Shown here piece by piece: positions 1 to 12,100 of a DNA stretch of 62,000 nt. This stretch comes from Acanthaster planci (lineage: Eukaryota; Echinodermata; Asteroidea; Valvatida; Acanthasteridae), in contig NW_019091401.1 in the NCBI RefSeq assembly GCF_001949145.1, positions 1,268,100-1,330,099 of the forward strand, in the 5' to 3' direction. The stretch's first letter is position 1. Each line of letters begins with the position of its first letter. The notes beneath the pieces were generated by a model. The model made no database searches, was not told the origin of the DNA, and saw only the letters and a list, made by a program, of their open reading frames with translations. The translations under genes were made by a program, and so were the position numbers.

Positions 1-304
1 AGGCAACATTAGCATAAATTAGATAAATAGAGGGCGTCCTAACGCCTTACCATAATTTCGCCACAGTATGTATAAACTAATTGTCCATGTGTTTCCTTGC
101 AGTAGTCCATCCACACCAAACTACTTTTCATGCGTATGAGCGAAGCGTCGTAGCATGAAACTTTTTTCCGTTGGTGGGTGAGTCAAAAACGTCTTTTTTC
201 TTTTTTGCGTAGCCTTTTTTCCGTAGGTTGGCGAGTCAAAACATGAATTATTCATGAGGCCTGTTGCTCAACTGGAATAAAGTACCGAAGTGTCATGTCA
301 TTTT

Positions 305-476
305 GAACCAGAAAGTACAGAGCAAACGAATGCGTGCGTGTTGGTTCACGCACTGCTCGCGCTAATGCTTTTACACACTAATTGTGCGCCTGACGAAGTG
401 AATTCGTCATGCGCATTAGGGCGAGAACCAGCGCGTTCTCCATTCGTTTGCACTACTTTCTGGTTCACAGTGAGGT
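305..476. repeat. Foldback (inverted-repeat) element
   Basis: The ends are inverted copies: GAACCAGAAAGTA then GCAAACGAATG on the left (from 305), and their reverse complement on the right (ending at 476), differing by a 2-base indel. Inside, CTCGCGCTAATGC on the left pairs with GCATTAGGGCGAG on the right with one mismatch. The overall form is a roughly 170-bp MITE or foldback element without coding capacity. Target-site duplications were not resolved. Overlapping short reading frames are by-products of the palindrome. Confidence 0.7.
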
Positions 477-489
477 CACAATTCGGAAC

Positions 490-545
490 TCTATCCAGTT
501 CGTACGTGTGACGTCACTTCAGTTTAAACCACGCCCACTGCACAC
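490..545 (+). repeat. Dispersed repeat, copy 1 (inverted copy at 29150-29210)
   Basis: A block of about 48 bases reappears in reverse complement near 29150-29210 with only a few substitutions. The best-conserved part is CACTTCAGTTTAAACCACG followed by CCCACTGCAC. It sits just to the right of the 305-476 foldback and may be part of the same composite element. Family unknown. Confidence 0.65.
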
Positions 546-854
546 GTGCACTGCACCGGAAGTTAACGTTAATGCGCAACTTTTCCGATCGTCCAATGGG
601 AGCCTGGGAATCGTGGCGCGTCCGCCTTTGACGAAGTCACTTACGAACCGGATAGACCTTTTTACTGATAAATTCGTAATTATGCACGCATGTGCACAAA
701 TGGCCTTGGTGGCGAGAAGTGTGACTTGAGCCGTTTTCCAATACTCAACTTCGTCTCCGTCTCAGGCTTCGTGTAGCAAACCAATCCTCGATTGTGGGCC
801 TAAAGCGTTTAACTTAAATACGGGCGTTTCACAACAGTGCGCCTCCAAGAGTTC

Positions 855-954
855 GCAATGCATTGGCCAATCACAGTGCGCGAAATCTGTCGACCCAGTG
901 CCCCTTTGGAAAGGGTCGACAGATTTCGCGCGTTGTGATTGGCCAACGCGTTGC
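855..954. repeat. Foldback element with 42-bp arms
   Basis: The arms 855-896 and 913-954 are inverted copies matching at 38 of 42 positions, separated by a 16-base loop. Each arm carries TTGGCCAATCACA or its complement and a GTCGAC core next to the loop. A diverged single arm is found again in an HGS intron at about 45424-45490, so this is a dispersed family and not a local accident. No coding capacity. Confidence 0.8.
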
Positions 955-1158
955 AAATACTGTAATGTTTGGCTCTTTTGCATCTTACTTGATGATCCAA
1001 ATTCGGGATGTCCCTCCTGATTATGGTCTGTCTTATTGGAAAAATCCCGTGGGATCACAAAATATTAATGAGCTCGTGCGCAAAAATACAACGAATTGGT
1101 GGAATACACCCCTAATAGAAAAAGGTTTTAGAACACTTGAGGGCGTTGTTTACAATTT

Positions 1159-1191
1159 GTGTGCGCACGCACGTACGTACGCGCGCGTGCA
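1159..1191. repeat. Alternating purine-pyrimidine tract (Z-DNA-prone)
   Basis: About 33 bases of strict purine-pyrimidine alternation made of GTGTGCGCACGC, ACGTACGTACG and CGCGCGTGCA segments. Such tracts favour left-handed DNA under supercoiling. It lies about 1.7 kb upstream of the first recognised SLC26A11 exon; any regulatory role is inference. Confidence 0.6.
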
Positions 1192-2834
1192 GCTATGCCA
1201 AGTGGCGTGCATGATTGATAATATGTGACGAAGCCGTTTGTAAGCATTATTTATCATCAGTAGTACACATGGTTGTGGTTGTTGGACCTGTTTGAACGAA
1301 GCGCTGTTGCGATAACGTTAGGCTTTTTGGACAACTAACAGAGAAATTATGGACTTTGTGATGATGCTTTGGTGGTTATTTACTTGGTAAACAGTAATGG
1401 CAGTCCTTTCAGGAATGAGGGGAATGTGGAGAGACGATGAATGTTGTCAGGTTCGGGTTGAGGTTCCGATAAACATGTAGGCGTAGGCTTAAATACGAAG
1501 TATATACTCATCAACGGTTTCTGACGTCCGTGCCGGGGGACGGGCTGAAAAGAAAGGCTGATACAACCATCATTGATGTACGACTGGACCACATAACACG
1601 ACGGACGTATACCGATCGCTTAGAATGCGTGGAAGTTGGACATGAGTAATATAAAACTGGCCCCCTAAGGTGATCCAGTATTTACTAGGGCAAAGGCGAG
1701 GCCAAATAGAATGCTCATTTGAGGATTAAGTGTGCCCCCTGGGGGGGCCTTTTAATCGTAACTGCGTTACTGTATTGTACTGGGTAACGCCTTACTCAGT
1801 TGGCAATTACTCATCCAATCTAAATCTATAGAAGTATCTAAACACTATCTATCCCCCTCCCCGCAAACCCCCCCCCCAAAAAAAAACCAACAGAAATAAT
1901 TCCCCTATCTTTTGTAATCGTGGGAGGAGGAGGGTCAACGCCCCCTCCATTACTCCACTGTTTTCCAGACTTTCATTATCTTCATCTTTTTTAATGCATT
2001 ATTATGAATAAGCCAAGATATTGTAGCTCACTGCTTGGAGATGGTTCAGTACTGTAGTTGTTACGCATGTAAACAGTTAAGCAAAAAGGGGTTAACCACA
2101 CAATATTTGGAGAATGCATTGTGAATATCAAAAAATCATGTGACATAATCATGGCCAATCAAGAAACACAATCCAAGGGATGTGTGATGTTATAAATAAA
2201 ATCAGCTTGATAAGGAACGTGGATTGCTATAGGCACATGTTGCTTACATGCACATGTAGGAATGCTTTTGATTGGTCAGATGAAGTCACTGCATTTTATA
2301 TTCTAGTGTGTGGTCAGAGTTTGCACATTCGCTTCACAAGTAACATAACCAGTGTTGAAGTGAGCTTACTGAGGCAGATATCATGGACATCTGAGCAAGT
2401 ACTGTGTGACATTAGCTTCTTCCTCTCTAATAAACTACTGTAAACTGGATCTAGGCTTATTGCAATATAAGAATACAAACGGCCAGATGGGGCCATTGCC
2501 CTGCCAATTCCATTGTATTCCTATATTCAACTAAACCTGGATCTACCCTCAGTGAAACATTGCTCATACTGTCCTGTTTATTGTGCCAGATGACTCATTG
2601 TCTTTTAAATTTTTCATCATTTCTGTATTATTCGGTTTGGAAATCTGTTCTGAATTTTAACTTGCCCAATTACAGCTCAAAGGAATGCAAACAGGATATA
2701 GCTGTCATACAAGCTCACTAATGAATTCCATCATTCATTTCAGTTCAGAAATATCCATTTGGGATAGAGTAGAAGTGCAAATTCATTGAATGAAATAAAT
2801 GTTCCATCAATCAAGTTTTTTTTTTCCTATGTAG

Positions 2835-3143
2835 GATGATTCCTTTGCATCCTGGTTTCCAGATGCAGGGTTATTGAAGAGCGAAAACTCAGGCAGAAAA
2901 CGTCTGGACAAAAAAGAAGAAGAAGTCATGTCTTCGGATGATCTCCTACCAAAGTTCAAGAAGTTTGCCTGGGAGTATTGCTTCTCGGTGGATGTATGGA
3001 AGGATCGCTTGCCTTTTACTAGGTGGCTGCCTAAGTATCGCCCACAAAAAATCATAAACGATGTCATCGCTGGCTTAACTGTTGGATTGACTGTGCTCCC
3101 TCAGGCCTTGGCTTATGCAAACATCGCAAGACTTCCTCTTGTG
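2835..3143 (+). CDS. SLC26A11: SLC26A11 exon a: N-terminus and first membrane segments
   Basis: Acceptor TATGTAG, donor GTAAGT, ends in phase 0. It encodes a basic, acidic-patched cytoplasmic N-terminus, the [20 protein letters not shown] entry into membrane segment 1, and [15 protein letters not shown], the SulP signature. The candidate start is ATG 2928; the preceding codons are open back to the acceptor. Confidence 0.9.
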
Positions 3144-6100
3144 GTAAGTCAGAGAAATTTGCTCTAGGTCATCATTTTGTAATTTGGTCAATCATTCACG
3201 TTATCTGATGCTAACAATCTGGTGAAAAAATAAGAATGACCAAATCTATTGAAATCAGCCGGCAAAATTCATCTAAAATGCATTTTTGTTTTCATGAAGG
3301 GAGAAATGTTTGGTCTTTAGAGATTACAGAAAGTATCAAAAACAACTCACCAATTTTTTGTGTTCATTCCGACTCTCAAATTATACACTAATGTAGCAAT
3401 TTCATCACTGGCATGAACAATGGCAGCAGTGCATTGCCGATACCATTTTCCTTGTTTGTGAGTTTTTGAGATTTCAGGTGAATAAACAATCCATAAATTT
3501 ATTAAAAATTGGGATTCAAAAGTGTTTTCTAGCAGGTTACAGTTTTTAAAAATTACTTTTTTTGTCAGTGTACTTTTAAATTAATTAATTCTTGAAGTTA
3601 ATCTCCACACAATTCTCTGTTTGAAAAGTGACCGACTTCACAGGCAATTTTCACATAAGTTTAATCTTCATGCTGCATACAAAGCAAAATTTGGGACCTC
3701 TATGATCATTTGGAAATTGGATCAAAAATGCAGGGTTATTTCCCAAATGCAATGTAATCATTTGAAAAATGTGAAATGTTTGCAAAATGTATTTTAATTA
3801 CTCTTTGATGAGGTACCAAAATGGCACCTTTGAAAATAAACTCATAAAATACTGTTATTATTACATGGCTTTAATTTTTCAGGCTAGTATGTCCATACTG
3901 TCCCTGAAAATTTCATATATTTCTTGCTGATATTAAGGATTATATTTTCATACCCAAAGAAAAAACATACAATTCCAGAATACCACATACTTAATTTTGT
4001 TCAGCCTCTAAAAACTGTATATTAGCACTTTAAGTGATGATTAAAACTCGTGAATAATTTGGAAAGTAGAAATGGGATGATAGTCCTTATTCACGATTAA
4101 AAACTTCAAGTTTATCAGTGATTTGCCATGGGCTCTTTCTTTAATCATTCTTTCATCTGAAAGATTTTGAATAGCTTGCTTACTTTTCATGTGAAAGAGC
4201 AAGAAAACCCAAAACCCTATATTTAAGAGCAGTGTGTGAAGGACAACAATTGTGTTCGGGTGGTTGGTTTTCCAAGTTTTGGAGAGTGAAGTTTACATCC
4301 TTTTGATTGGTTTTCACTTTGGCCAATAGTGAGAAACTACCATGAAATCTAAGCGTGAACTAGCTTCCACATTTTAAAGAGTCAATGTGGACAACTTTTA
4401 GTTTTTTTCTCCCTTTGTCTTTGTTAACTCGGATAATTCCAAAAATTTCTGAGTCTGAAAAATCGTGTTGGAGCTTCTGTAATCCCCAAATTACAACTAG
4501 GCCATAGACAGAGAGGCCGTTTTTTGGGTTTTTTTAGTTGGGCTTGGCACCTCTTTTTGAAATGGTCATGTGAATTCTAGTCCGTATCTGTTATTACAGG
4601 AATTAGGGAATTGTTTTGATCTGTGGAGTCCTGAAATTAAAATATGTGAATTGAAAGTCTGCAGAGCTTTAGCCTTGCAACAAATGCTTCACGAGGAAAT
4701 GAGATTTTTTCAGCCATGTCCATTTTTTGTCTGACTGTCAAACGGAGTGATCCATTGTTTTTCAAGATGTCTGGTTGAGTTTGATTTTGTTTTCATGCCC
4801 AGCCATGTTTTGTATCTACCAGTCCTTCTGTCACCATTTTCCACGGCACCCTGGTCTACAAATCAAATGATCTTATAAAATCATTGATTTCAATGAAAAT
4901 TAAAATTGTTGCAATTTTTTCAGTTTTTCAACTGATTCATAACGTTTCCAGCTTTTACACATTCCTCTCTTAACCCTTCAATACCTACAGTTGTGATTAA
5001 AAAATATGGGTTCACACTTGTAACAAGCAATCTAGGTTGCAGAATGTTGCTCCTCAGTTCAAACCATCTGTTTAAAAAAATTGGGGTTTTTTATTCAATG
5101 CATAAATTAAATGATTTCTAATCAGGATTTTATTTACCTTAATTTGAAAAGTCCACCTCTAAGCATCAATCACAACTATGCAAAAAAATGCCAGCATTGA
5201 TTCAATTAACTGTTTTTATCTTTTCTATGGATTCAAAATGCTTGTTATCTCACTCTAGAACCAGAACATTTTCGAAATATAGTGAGTTTTAATCAAACTT
5301 GAACCACCAATAAGCTGAATACATGCAGGAAAACAGTATTAAAAAAGTGGCCTCTTATAATATACGAACACCTGTCAAGTGGAAAAGTAAGCAGGCTCTG
5401 ATAGAAGCTATTGGTATTTACATTTAGACAGATCAATATCTGGAAACATGTCAACTTGAAAATGTTTCACATTGTGTCAATAAGAATGAGTTGAATGTGT
5501 GCATGAAGTGCTCAGTTTCATTTTGAAACTAAAATAACGCAGTTCTGTAAATTCTGTGTAAAAGGAGTGTACTCTTACCAACCACTGTAAGTTCATGGTA
5601 TCGGCTGTAATTTGTTCATTTGGTCACATTTTATCTTCCCATCCCCAGTATGGTTTATATTCTGCCTTCATGGGGTCCTTCATGTACTGCATCTTTGGCA
5701 TGTCCAAGGACATCACTGTTGGTCCTACTGCCATCATGTCGCTCCTGGTTGCAGACTATGGCAAACCCTTGACTGACAATGCAGGGGAAGATGTCCTGAA
5801 TGACCCAAGATATGCCGTGTTGCTGGCATTTTTCTGTGGCCTCATACAGATTGGTTTGGGAATTCTACATCTTGGTGAGTAACTGACACAACAACATTGA
5901 CAGATTCTTAGATTGATATCTGTGCTTGAAAGGTTAAGACATGATTAGGAAACTGAGACAGCTGATTTGGAATCAGATGAGAAATTTGCTTACGGTGCCA
6001 GGGACTAATTTTCCAGTCATTGTGTTTATTTCCAGCCTCTCCTAAACTTAAAAACCCATATCCTCTTATTTCATCAAAAGGGCCTAAATACACGAATTCT

Positions 6101-9100
6101 TCAATGTGTTCTTTTAAATATGTGTTTTGTTTTTAATTTCCTTATATTCTGGTTGTAAGTGGGGAGTAACGACAAACTGGAAATAATGGTGGCAGGTTTT
6201 GTTCCTCCATACAGTAATTATTGTGTGCCCTAAACGTGAAAGCCAAACTCCCCTTTAGTCACCTAAGCCTAACTCTTAAAAGAGTGGCAACAAAATTTCA
6301 CTCTTGGATTTTGATTTGGATTCAGTTAGTGCACTGTCCAGGCCAACCCATATATTTGTAGACAGTGTAATCATTGTACCCAAACATTTTGAAAATGTTT
6401 CTGCACTTTTTCCACCCAGAAAATTGTTCCACACCTTTTCCCCAGTTATTTACCCATTTGGACAATTGTTGGAAGACAATGCTCAACTTTTTTTCTCAGA
6501 AATTACTTTGAAAAGGTGACGCCGAATTGTTCTTAAACATGACCCCCCCCCGGGTGTGATTTGAAAGCATTTCGGGATTTTGACTCAACCTCTGGATTTT
6601 TGAAGGTTTAAACATCCACTGGTTTTTTCTACTTTTTTGTCAAAAGGACCAAGTGAAAAAAATTCAATAATCATAACCATTTTTGAGAAAATCCATGCCT
6701 AGCTATAAAAAGCCCTAACAAGTTAGATTTGTAGCAGGGTTTGCCCTGCCTATTCAACTGTGAGGCAGCCCATCTCAATAATTGTTATTTTTACCACCTC
6801 GCACTTTTTGACAACGATGAAAGGAAAAAGCAAACTAACTTAGATACTTTGAGAGACATCACTTTTAAATTGTTCAGAATGTTAGAGAAGGTCATGGAAT
6901 ACAAGATCGGTTTATTTTAGAGGGGAAATTTAGATCAATTATATCTATGCTATATTATACAGAATTTATTTGAGACCTTTTTGAAAACACTTGCTTTTGT
7001 TTTAGGTAGTACAGTTTGGGCCAAATTTGTTAGACTTACTCAGTCATATCAGTACCCCTGGGGAAACCCTGATTTGTGGTGTTTTTTCTGGAGGGGGTAC
7101 CTGACATACATGTGTTTGTCTCCTCCTCTAAAAACTTGATATATTTATAATGATGATATAATTTTATTCTTGTCCCAAAAGGATTGTTACCCATGTTTAA
7201 AGGCAAATTTGGCAGGTTATCTCAATTTACTAAAACAGTAGAAATAAGTAGAAAGATAGAGTTTTGCTACAATTATGATATTTATTTGTTTGAAAAATGT
7301 TGGAAATTTTGTAAAGTTTAGTCTAAATTGTGCTATGAAAAACCAGGAAATACCATGTCTTCTTATTTACAATCCAATATTGTACTGGTACATGTAGTTC
7401 TCAGAATAACACATTCTGCTGGTGTTACAGTCTTCAATGTCAGAAGTACACATTCAGCTGGTGTTACAGTCTTCAATGTCAGAAGTACACATTCTGCTGG
7501 TGTTACAGTCTTCAATGTCAGAAGTACACATTCTGCTGGTGTTACAGTCTTTCTTTTCAGAATAACACATTTTGCTAGCGTTACAGTTTTATAGTAACTT
7601 TGAAGGTCTCTAATGCAGCAGTTTTTACATACTGGTACTCAGAAAATTTAATTTTAGAAGAAGAAAAATTTTTAACAAAATAATGACAATTATTTCTCAA
7701 ATAGGTAGGCCTACTAGTGTGTCATCTTATCAAAGGATGGATGGTTGACTTCGAGTGGGAATGTCATGTGAGCTGTGACTTGAGGGGGTGGTAGTGGACA
7801 ATTCTCCATGTTTGTTAATGTTACACGTTTGGCAGTGTTCATTTCATTTCACTGGATCAGCATATGCTTGAAACTCCCCAGACTATACCTGCATTTTGCT
7901 TGGATCAGAAACATCATCTCTAACTTTTTTGACTGTCATCAAATTATGCCAGAAATTGTGTTCATAGAAGTTTATTCAACCTTTTCACATGCACATACCC
8001 GTAGTTGTTTTGTGGGTGCTTTGGTATTCAAACAGTTCATCTGCTTACTCCACAGGCTTTGTCACCAATTACATTTCCCCAGTGGTGATTTCTGGCTTCA
8101 CCTCAGCCTCAGCCCTCACAATTGGTTTTGGTCAGGTGAAAAACATCCTTGGCATCAAGTTCCACAATGAGGTCTTCACATTGGATCTCATTAACATATT
8201 CAGACACATTGGTGAAACAAAGTAAGTGCACTGGGATTAGACCCTCAAGATCTCAGTCCTGCCCGTTGTATGTTAAGGCTAATCTTTATTCTTAAAAAAA
8301 TATTGCTATACCATGAAAAAGGAGTTGGAGTTCCCCTTAACCCTAACAGTCCTCAATCCTTCAATTTCAATAATTTACAGTAGCATGTCATTGCGTAGAT
8401 CCATTTTTTTTCAAATATTAGAGGAGTTCTGATGCACAGATAAAATACGAGGGTACAAAAATGAAGAAAACCTTCACACCTCATCATTCATAATTTTTCC
8501 TGAATAATCTAACATGTTTTCACACTTGAAATGTTTAAAACTTCCCAAGATATTGGACAGCCCAAATTTGCACTGAAGTCATTTAAACAGGTTTTCTCAC
8601 CCCTTCCCAATTCTGGCTTTACAAAGAAAAACGAAACCAAAGCTATTTTATTTAAATGTTGTTATTATCATACTGAGCACAAACACACAAACAACTAATC
8701 AACTTTGCTCTCATTTTATAGTATAGTATGTCCTATCTCATAGCAAAAGAAAAAAATCCACCATTTGCCTAGACTGTCAAGACAAATATTTGCCTAAGAG
8801 TCCATTTAGCAAAATCACTCAATGTGTGTCCGGTATTCTTCCGAAGCCAAAGGGTGATCGGAACAATGATAGGGACGTCCCCAGGGGAAAACCTTTTGGG
8901 GTAGATCAGAGTAGATGTAATATTTATGTGGGGAGAAATGTCAGCAGATAAAAGCAATTGGTCTTTCCGTGCGCGCAGGCAGAGAATTACCTGAGTGTCC
9001 AAGGGTGCAAACACATACATGAACATGTAACTCTTTTAATGTGTGCATACCGGTAGCTCAAAACAACTATGACATGCAAATGGTATATGTGGTTCCAGAA

Positions 9101-12100
9101 CATTTTGACCTCCTTTTCTTCAGGCAGTTGTGACTAAACAGGTACATGAATACAATTTTCAAATTGCATGCACCACTGTTTTTCCCTAGTTGGAGATCTG
9201 CCCCAGCCTCTGGTGTTTTTATTTTTATTTTTATTTAGAATTGCTTCCAATAACATTGTGATGCCTACTATACAGTAACCTGGCTATCTGCACTTTACTG
9301 TAGTACATGCAGGTTCGTCTGCAATAACAGGAATGTTTTGCTCTTTTTGACATTACAAATGCAATGGGTTGTGTGTAGGTAATAACATTCAATCATTTTT
9401 CTGCTATTTTCTTTTTTGGGGGGATACTTTCTTGAGAAAACAAAAATTTGGAATTTTTTTATATAACCTTTTATGGCCTTTCTGAAGGGTGAAGCAAAAT
9501 CTTGGGGCTTTCTGCATGCTTTTGGAAGAAAAAGAAGTGAAAAAGTCCCGGAAATTGTTTAAAGTTTTGTTTTAATTGTAAAAAAATGTTTCTTTTTATG
9601 GGGGGGCTGGCCCAATGGTCCCCCCACCCTGGATCCACCAATGGACACAAGGTTTAGGAAACATAAAGTTCAGCAAGTCACTTCTCACCTTCTATAGCCA
9701 GTTAACATCAGATTTTCTCAACTGAAAAAGCTGATTGGGCAGGTTTTTTTACCTTCAAATTCTTCAATCTTGCCATTGCGCTTTGACCCAACCAAGCAGG
9801 ACGCGTTAGTACGTCAAATGCCAAAATGTAACTTAACCCGTAAATGTTAATTTTGCTTAAAACATGTTTTTGATGAAATAGTATGAAACACTTTTGAAAA
9901 TGTTGAATACACAGCGTGCAAAACAGCTAAAATTGAAATTTGAGCATGAGAATGCTGAACTTTTCATTACAAAATTCTCTCTGCTTGGCATGCAGAGAAC
10001 ATTTCCCCCAGTTTTCCCTGTCACTGTTTGAACTGGATTGTATGTTTACATTGTAGAGCTATTATCTAGCTATTATCTATATCAAACTACTAAAGCGCTA
10101 GCTTCTTATTCATTCCACAGAAAAAATTTAACACCGTCCTGGGTACAGACATTTTGAATCCATGTGCATTCTTGTAGAAAATTCAGCATCGAACAGACTG
10201 AATTTTGAACGTAGGCCTCACTGTGAATGCAATGCGCATCGGGAGCCTCCTCTAGATAAAAAAAGTCACAGTAAAATTATTTGCAGAACAAAATGAAATG
10301 CCCATTTACTGATTCTGCGTTCATGGTTTTGCGTTTCAGCTTTGTTGATGCATCATTTTAGAACACAGACGCAGATAAGCAAATAGCCATTCAAAAGCTG
10401 CACCAAATTTCCAGTTTTCCCGTAGGTTTGTGCACAAACATGGATGCGCTTATTAGGCATCATTTTGTACATGAGTTGGCATTCAAGTTTTGATATACAT
10501 TGTACATGTATAGCTCTACATGTATATGGTTTGCATGCAGTCATTTGTGAATACCCAGATGTTGATGTAGTATGGCCTGTGTACAGCTATAGAGTCCAAA
10601 GTGCTTTACGTTATACCTGGGATGCATACCAGTTGGTATGAATGAACCAAATCAAATCATTATGGATGCCTGCCATATCAGAGATAAAACTCGTTTGGGG
10701 ACTGCCCCTGATTATGAGATTATATTGCCCTAAAAATGATATGAATGAAGGGAAAAATTATCAAAGCTGTGAACTTGGATTTCAGTTTTACTACATTGTA
10801 TGTTCTCTGTTCATTCAAAGGGGTCAAAGCACTTTGATATTACCCCTGATTGATATGCTTATACTTATTTATGAAGCATTTTTTTAACTCCCTGGCTACA
10901 TATCTAGCCATATGAAACAACTTGAGCAGGTAACAACCTGATAGGTAAGAAATGTTACATCAACTCAGTGCACAAACTTGTACCTGTACAATGCCAAGGG
11001 TGGCAAATACATGTATGTAGATAAGGACACATGACCAGTTTCATTTGTATTATGAATGAAAATATAGACAAGATGGTATTTCAGAGAAGAATTGTTCTAT
11101 TTCGGCGTGATGCACTAAGAACCTGGATATGCTACTAGTGCTAAACAGGCTGGGTCACCTTACACGTCTGCAGACTAACAAAGTTACTGGTGTGTAAAGG
11201 TAACTGAGATAGTTCCTTCATAAAGCCTCTCTATTATGTTGATGTACCAAGTCTACAAGGGCAAGGGGCAGTATCTGTGTATTAATCCCAAAGTTTAAGA
11301 ATGGGAATGCAAAAATTTATGATGGGATTTACAAATGCTGTGACTGAAGATGCTGAGATGTCTGGTGTTAAAAGAACAGCCTACTTTGATAAAGAGCTAT
11401 CTTACCATAATATTAACACAAATGGTGTGCTTCCATGTTTCTCTGGTAACACTGACTACGGCTAATGTGATACATTTGAAGCATTTTTAAGTGCAATAAT
11501 TCAAAAAATATGGTGGGAAAAAAGCAAATAATTCCCAAAGCAAGCAAACAAAAGAAGGACATTAGCTTTTTACAATTTTACCTGTCCAGAGCGTTTTTGG
11601 TACAATGTGTGCACAGTTGGGAAATTTTCTGGGGATGTCCCTTCATAACTAAGAATATAATTACACAGCAAAAAGCTCTTCTTGCATTCTTTGTGAAAGG
11701 TAAATAAAATGCAGACAAATATTTGTATTCCCTCTGTGAATGTTTTGACAAAGCTTGGGGGTGGAGTTTGGGAAAGTCCCAACCATCTGTTGCCCCAGAT
11801 ATGTGACAAGTTCACGACAAAAGATCAGTGTGAATGGTTGTTTGTTCAGTAGTGTATATGTAAGAGTCTGTAACAGTCTGTTTAACAATAACAAGTATTG
11901 ATTTTGCCCTAGAAGATCAAATCTGCTTTGCAGTAACAGGCTTGCTGGCCACACAGAAGGTGTCACTATCTTAAATTGGGTTACAGGGGGTGGCTGAAGA
12001 GGGATGTTATAGGCTGTCTGACCATATAATTATAAACCCAAAAACCCAACAAAATAAAAACAATAAGACATCAGAATCTAGCTTTGAGAACAGTTCTCAA

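Larger units (their letters stand above)
1..2834. other. Upstream flank of the SLC26A11-like gene; no coding exon recognised
   Basis: No exon with recognisable protein similarity was found here. The first 1.2 kb is unusually CpG-rich and packed with inverted repeats (separate entries at 305-476, 490-545, 855-954 and 1159-1191). A diverged direct repeat, CTTTTTTCCGT followed by a GAGTCAAAA block, occurs twice between about 160 and 243. The remainder (about 1200-2830) is A+T-rich with homopolymer tracts. The transcription start and any 5' untranslated exon of the downstream transporter gene probably lie here but could not be placed. Confidence 0.5.

Noticed and set aside
409-729. 106-codon plus-strand frame upstream of SLC26A11
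   Set aside because: It spans a foldback end and a dispersed repeat found in inverted orientation elsewhere, with no protein features.
7328-7594. Repetitive 88-codon frame as a repeat protein
   Set aside because: Created by a 39-bp minisatellite whose unit length is divisible by three; it lies within an intron.
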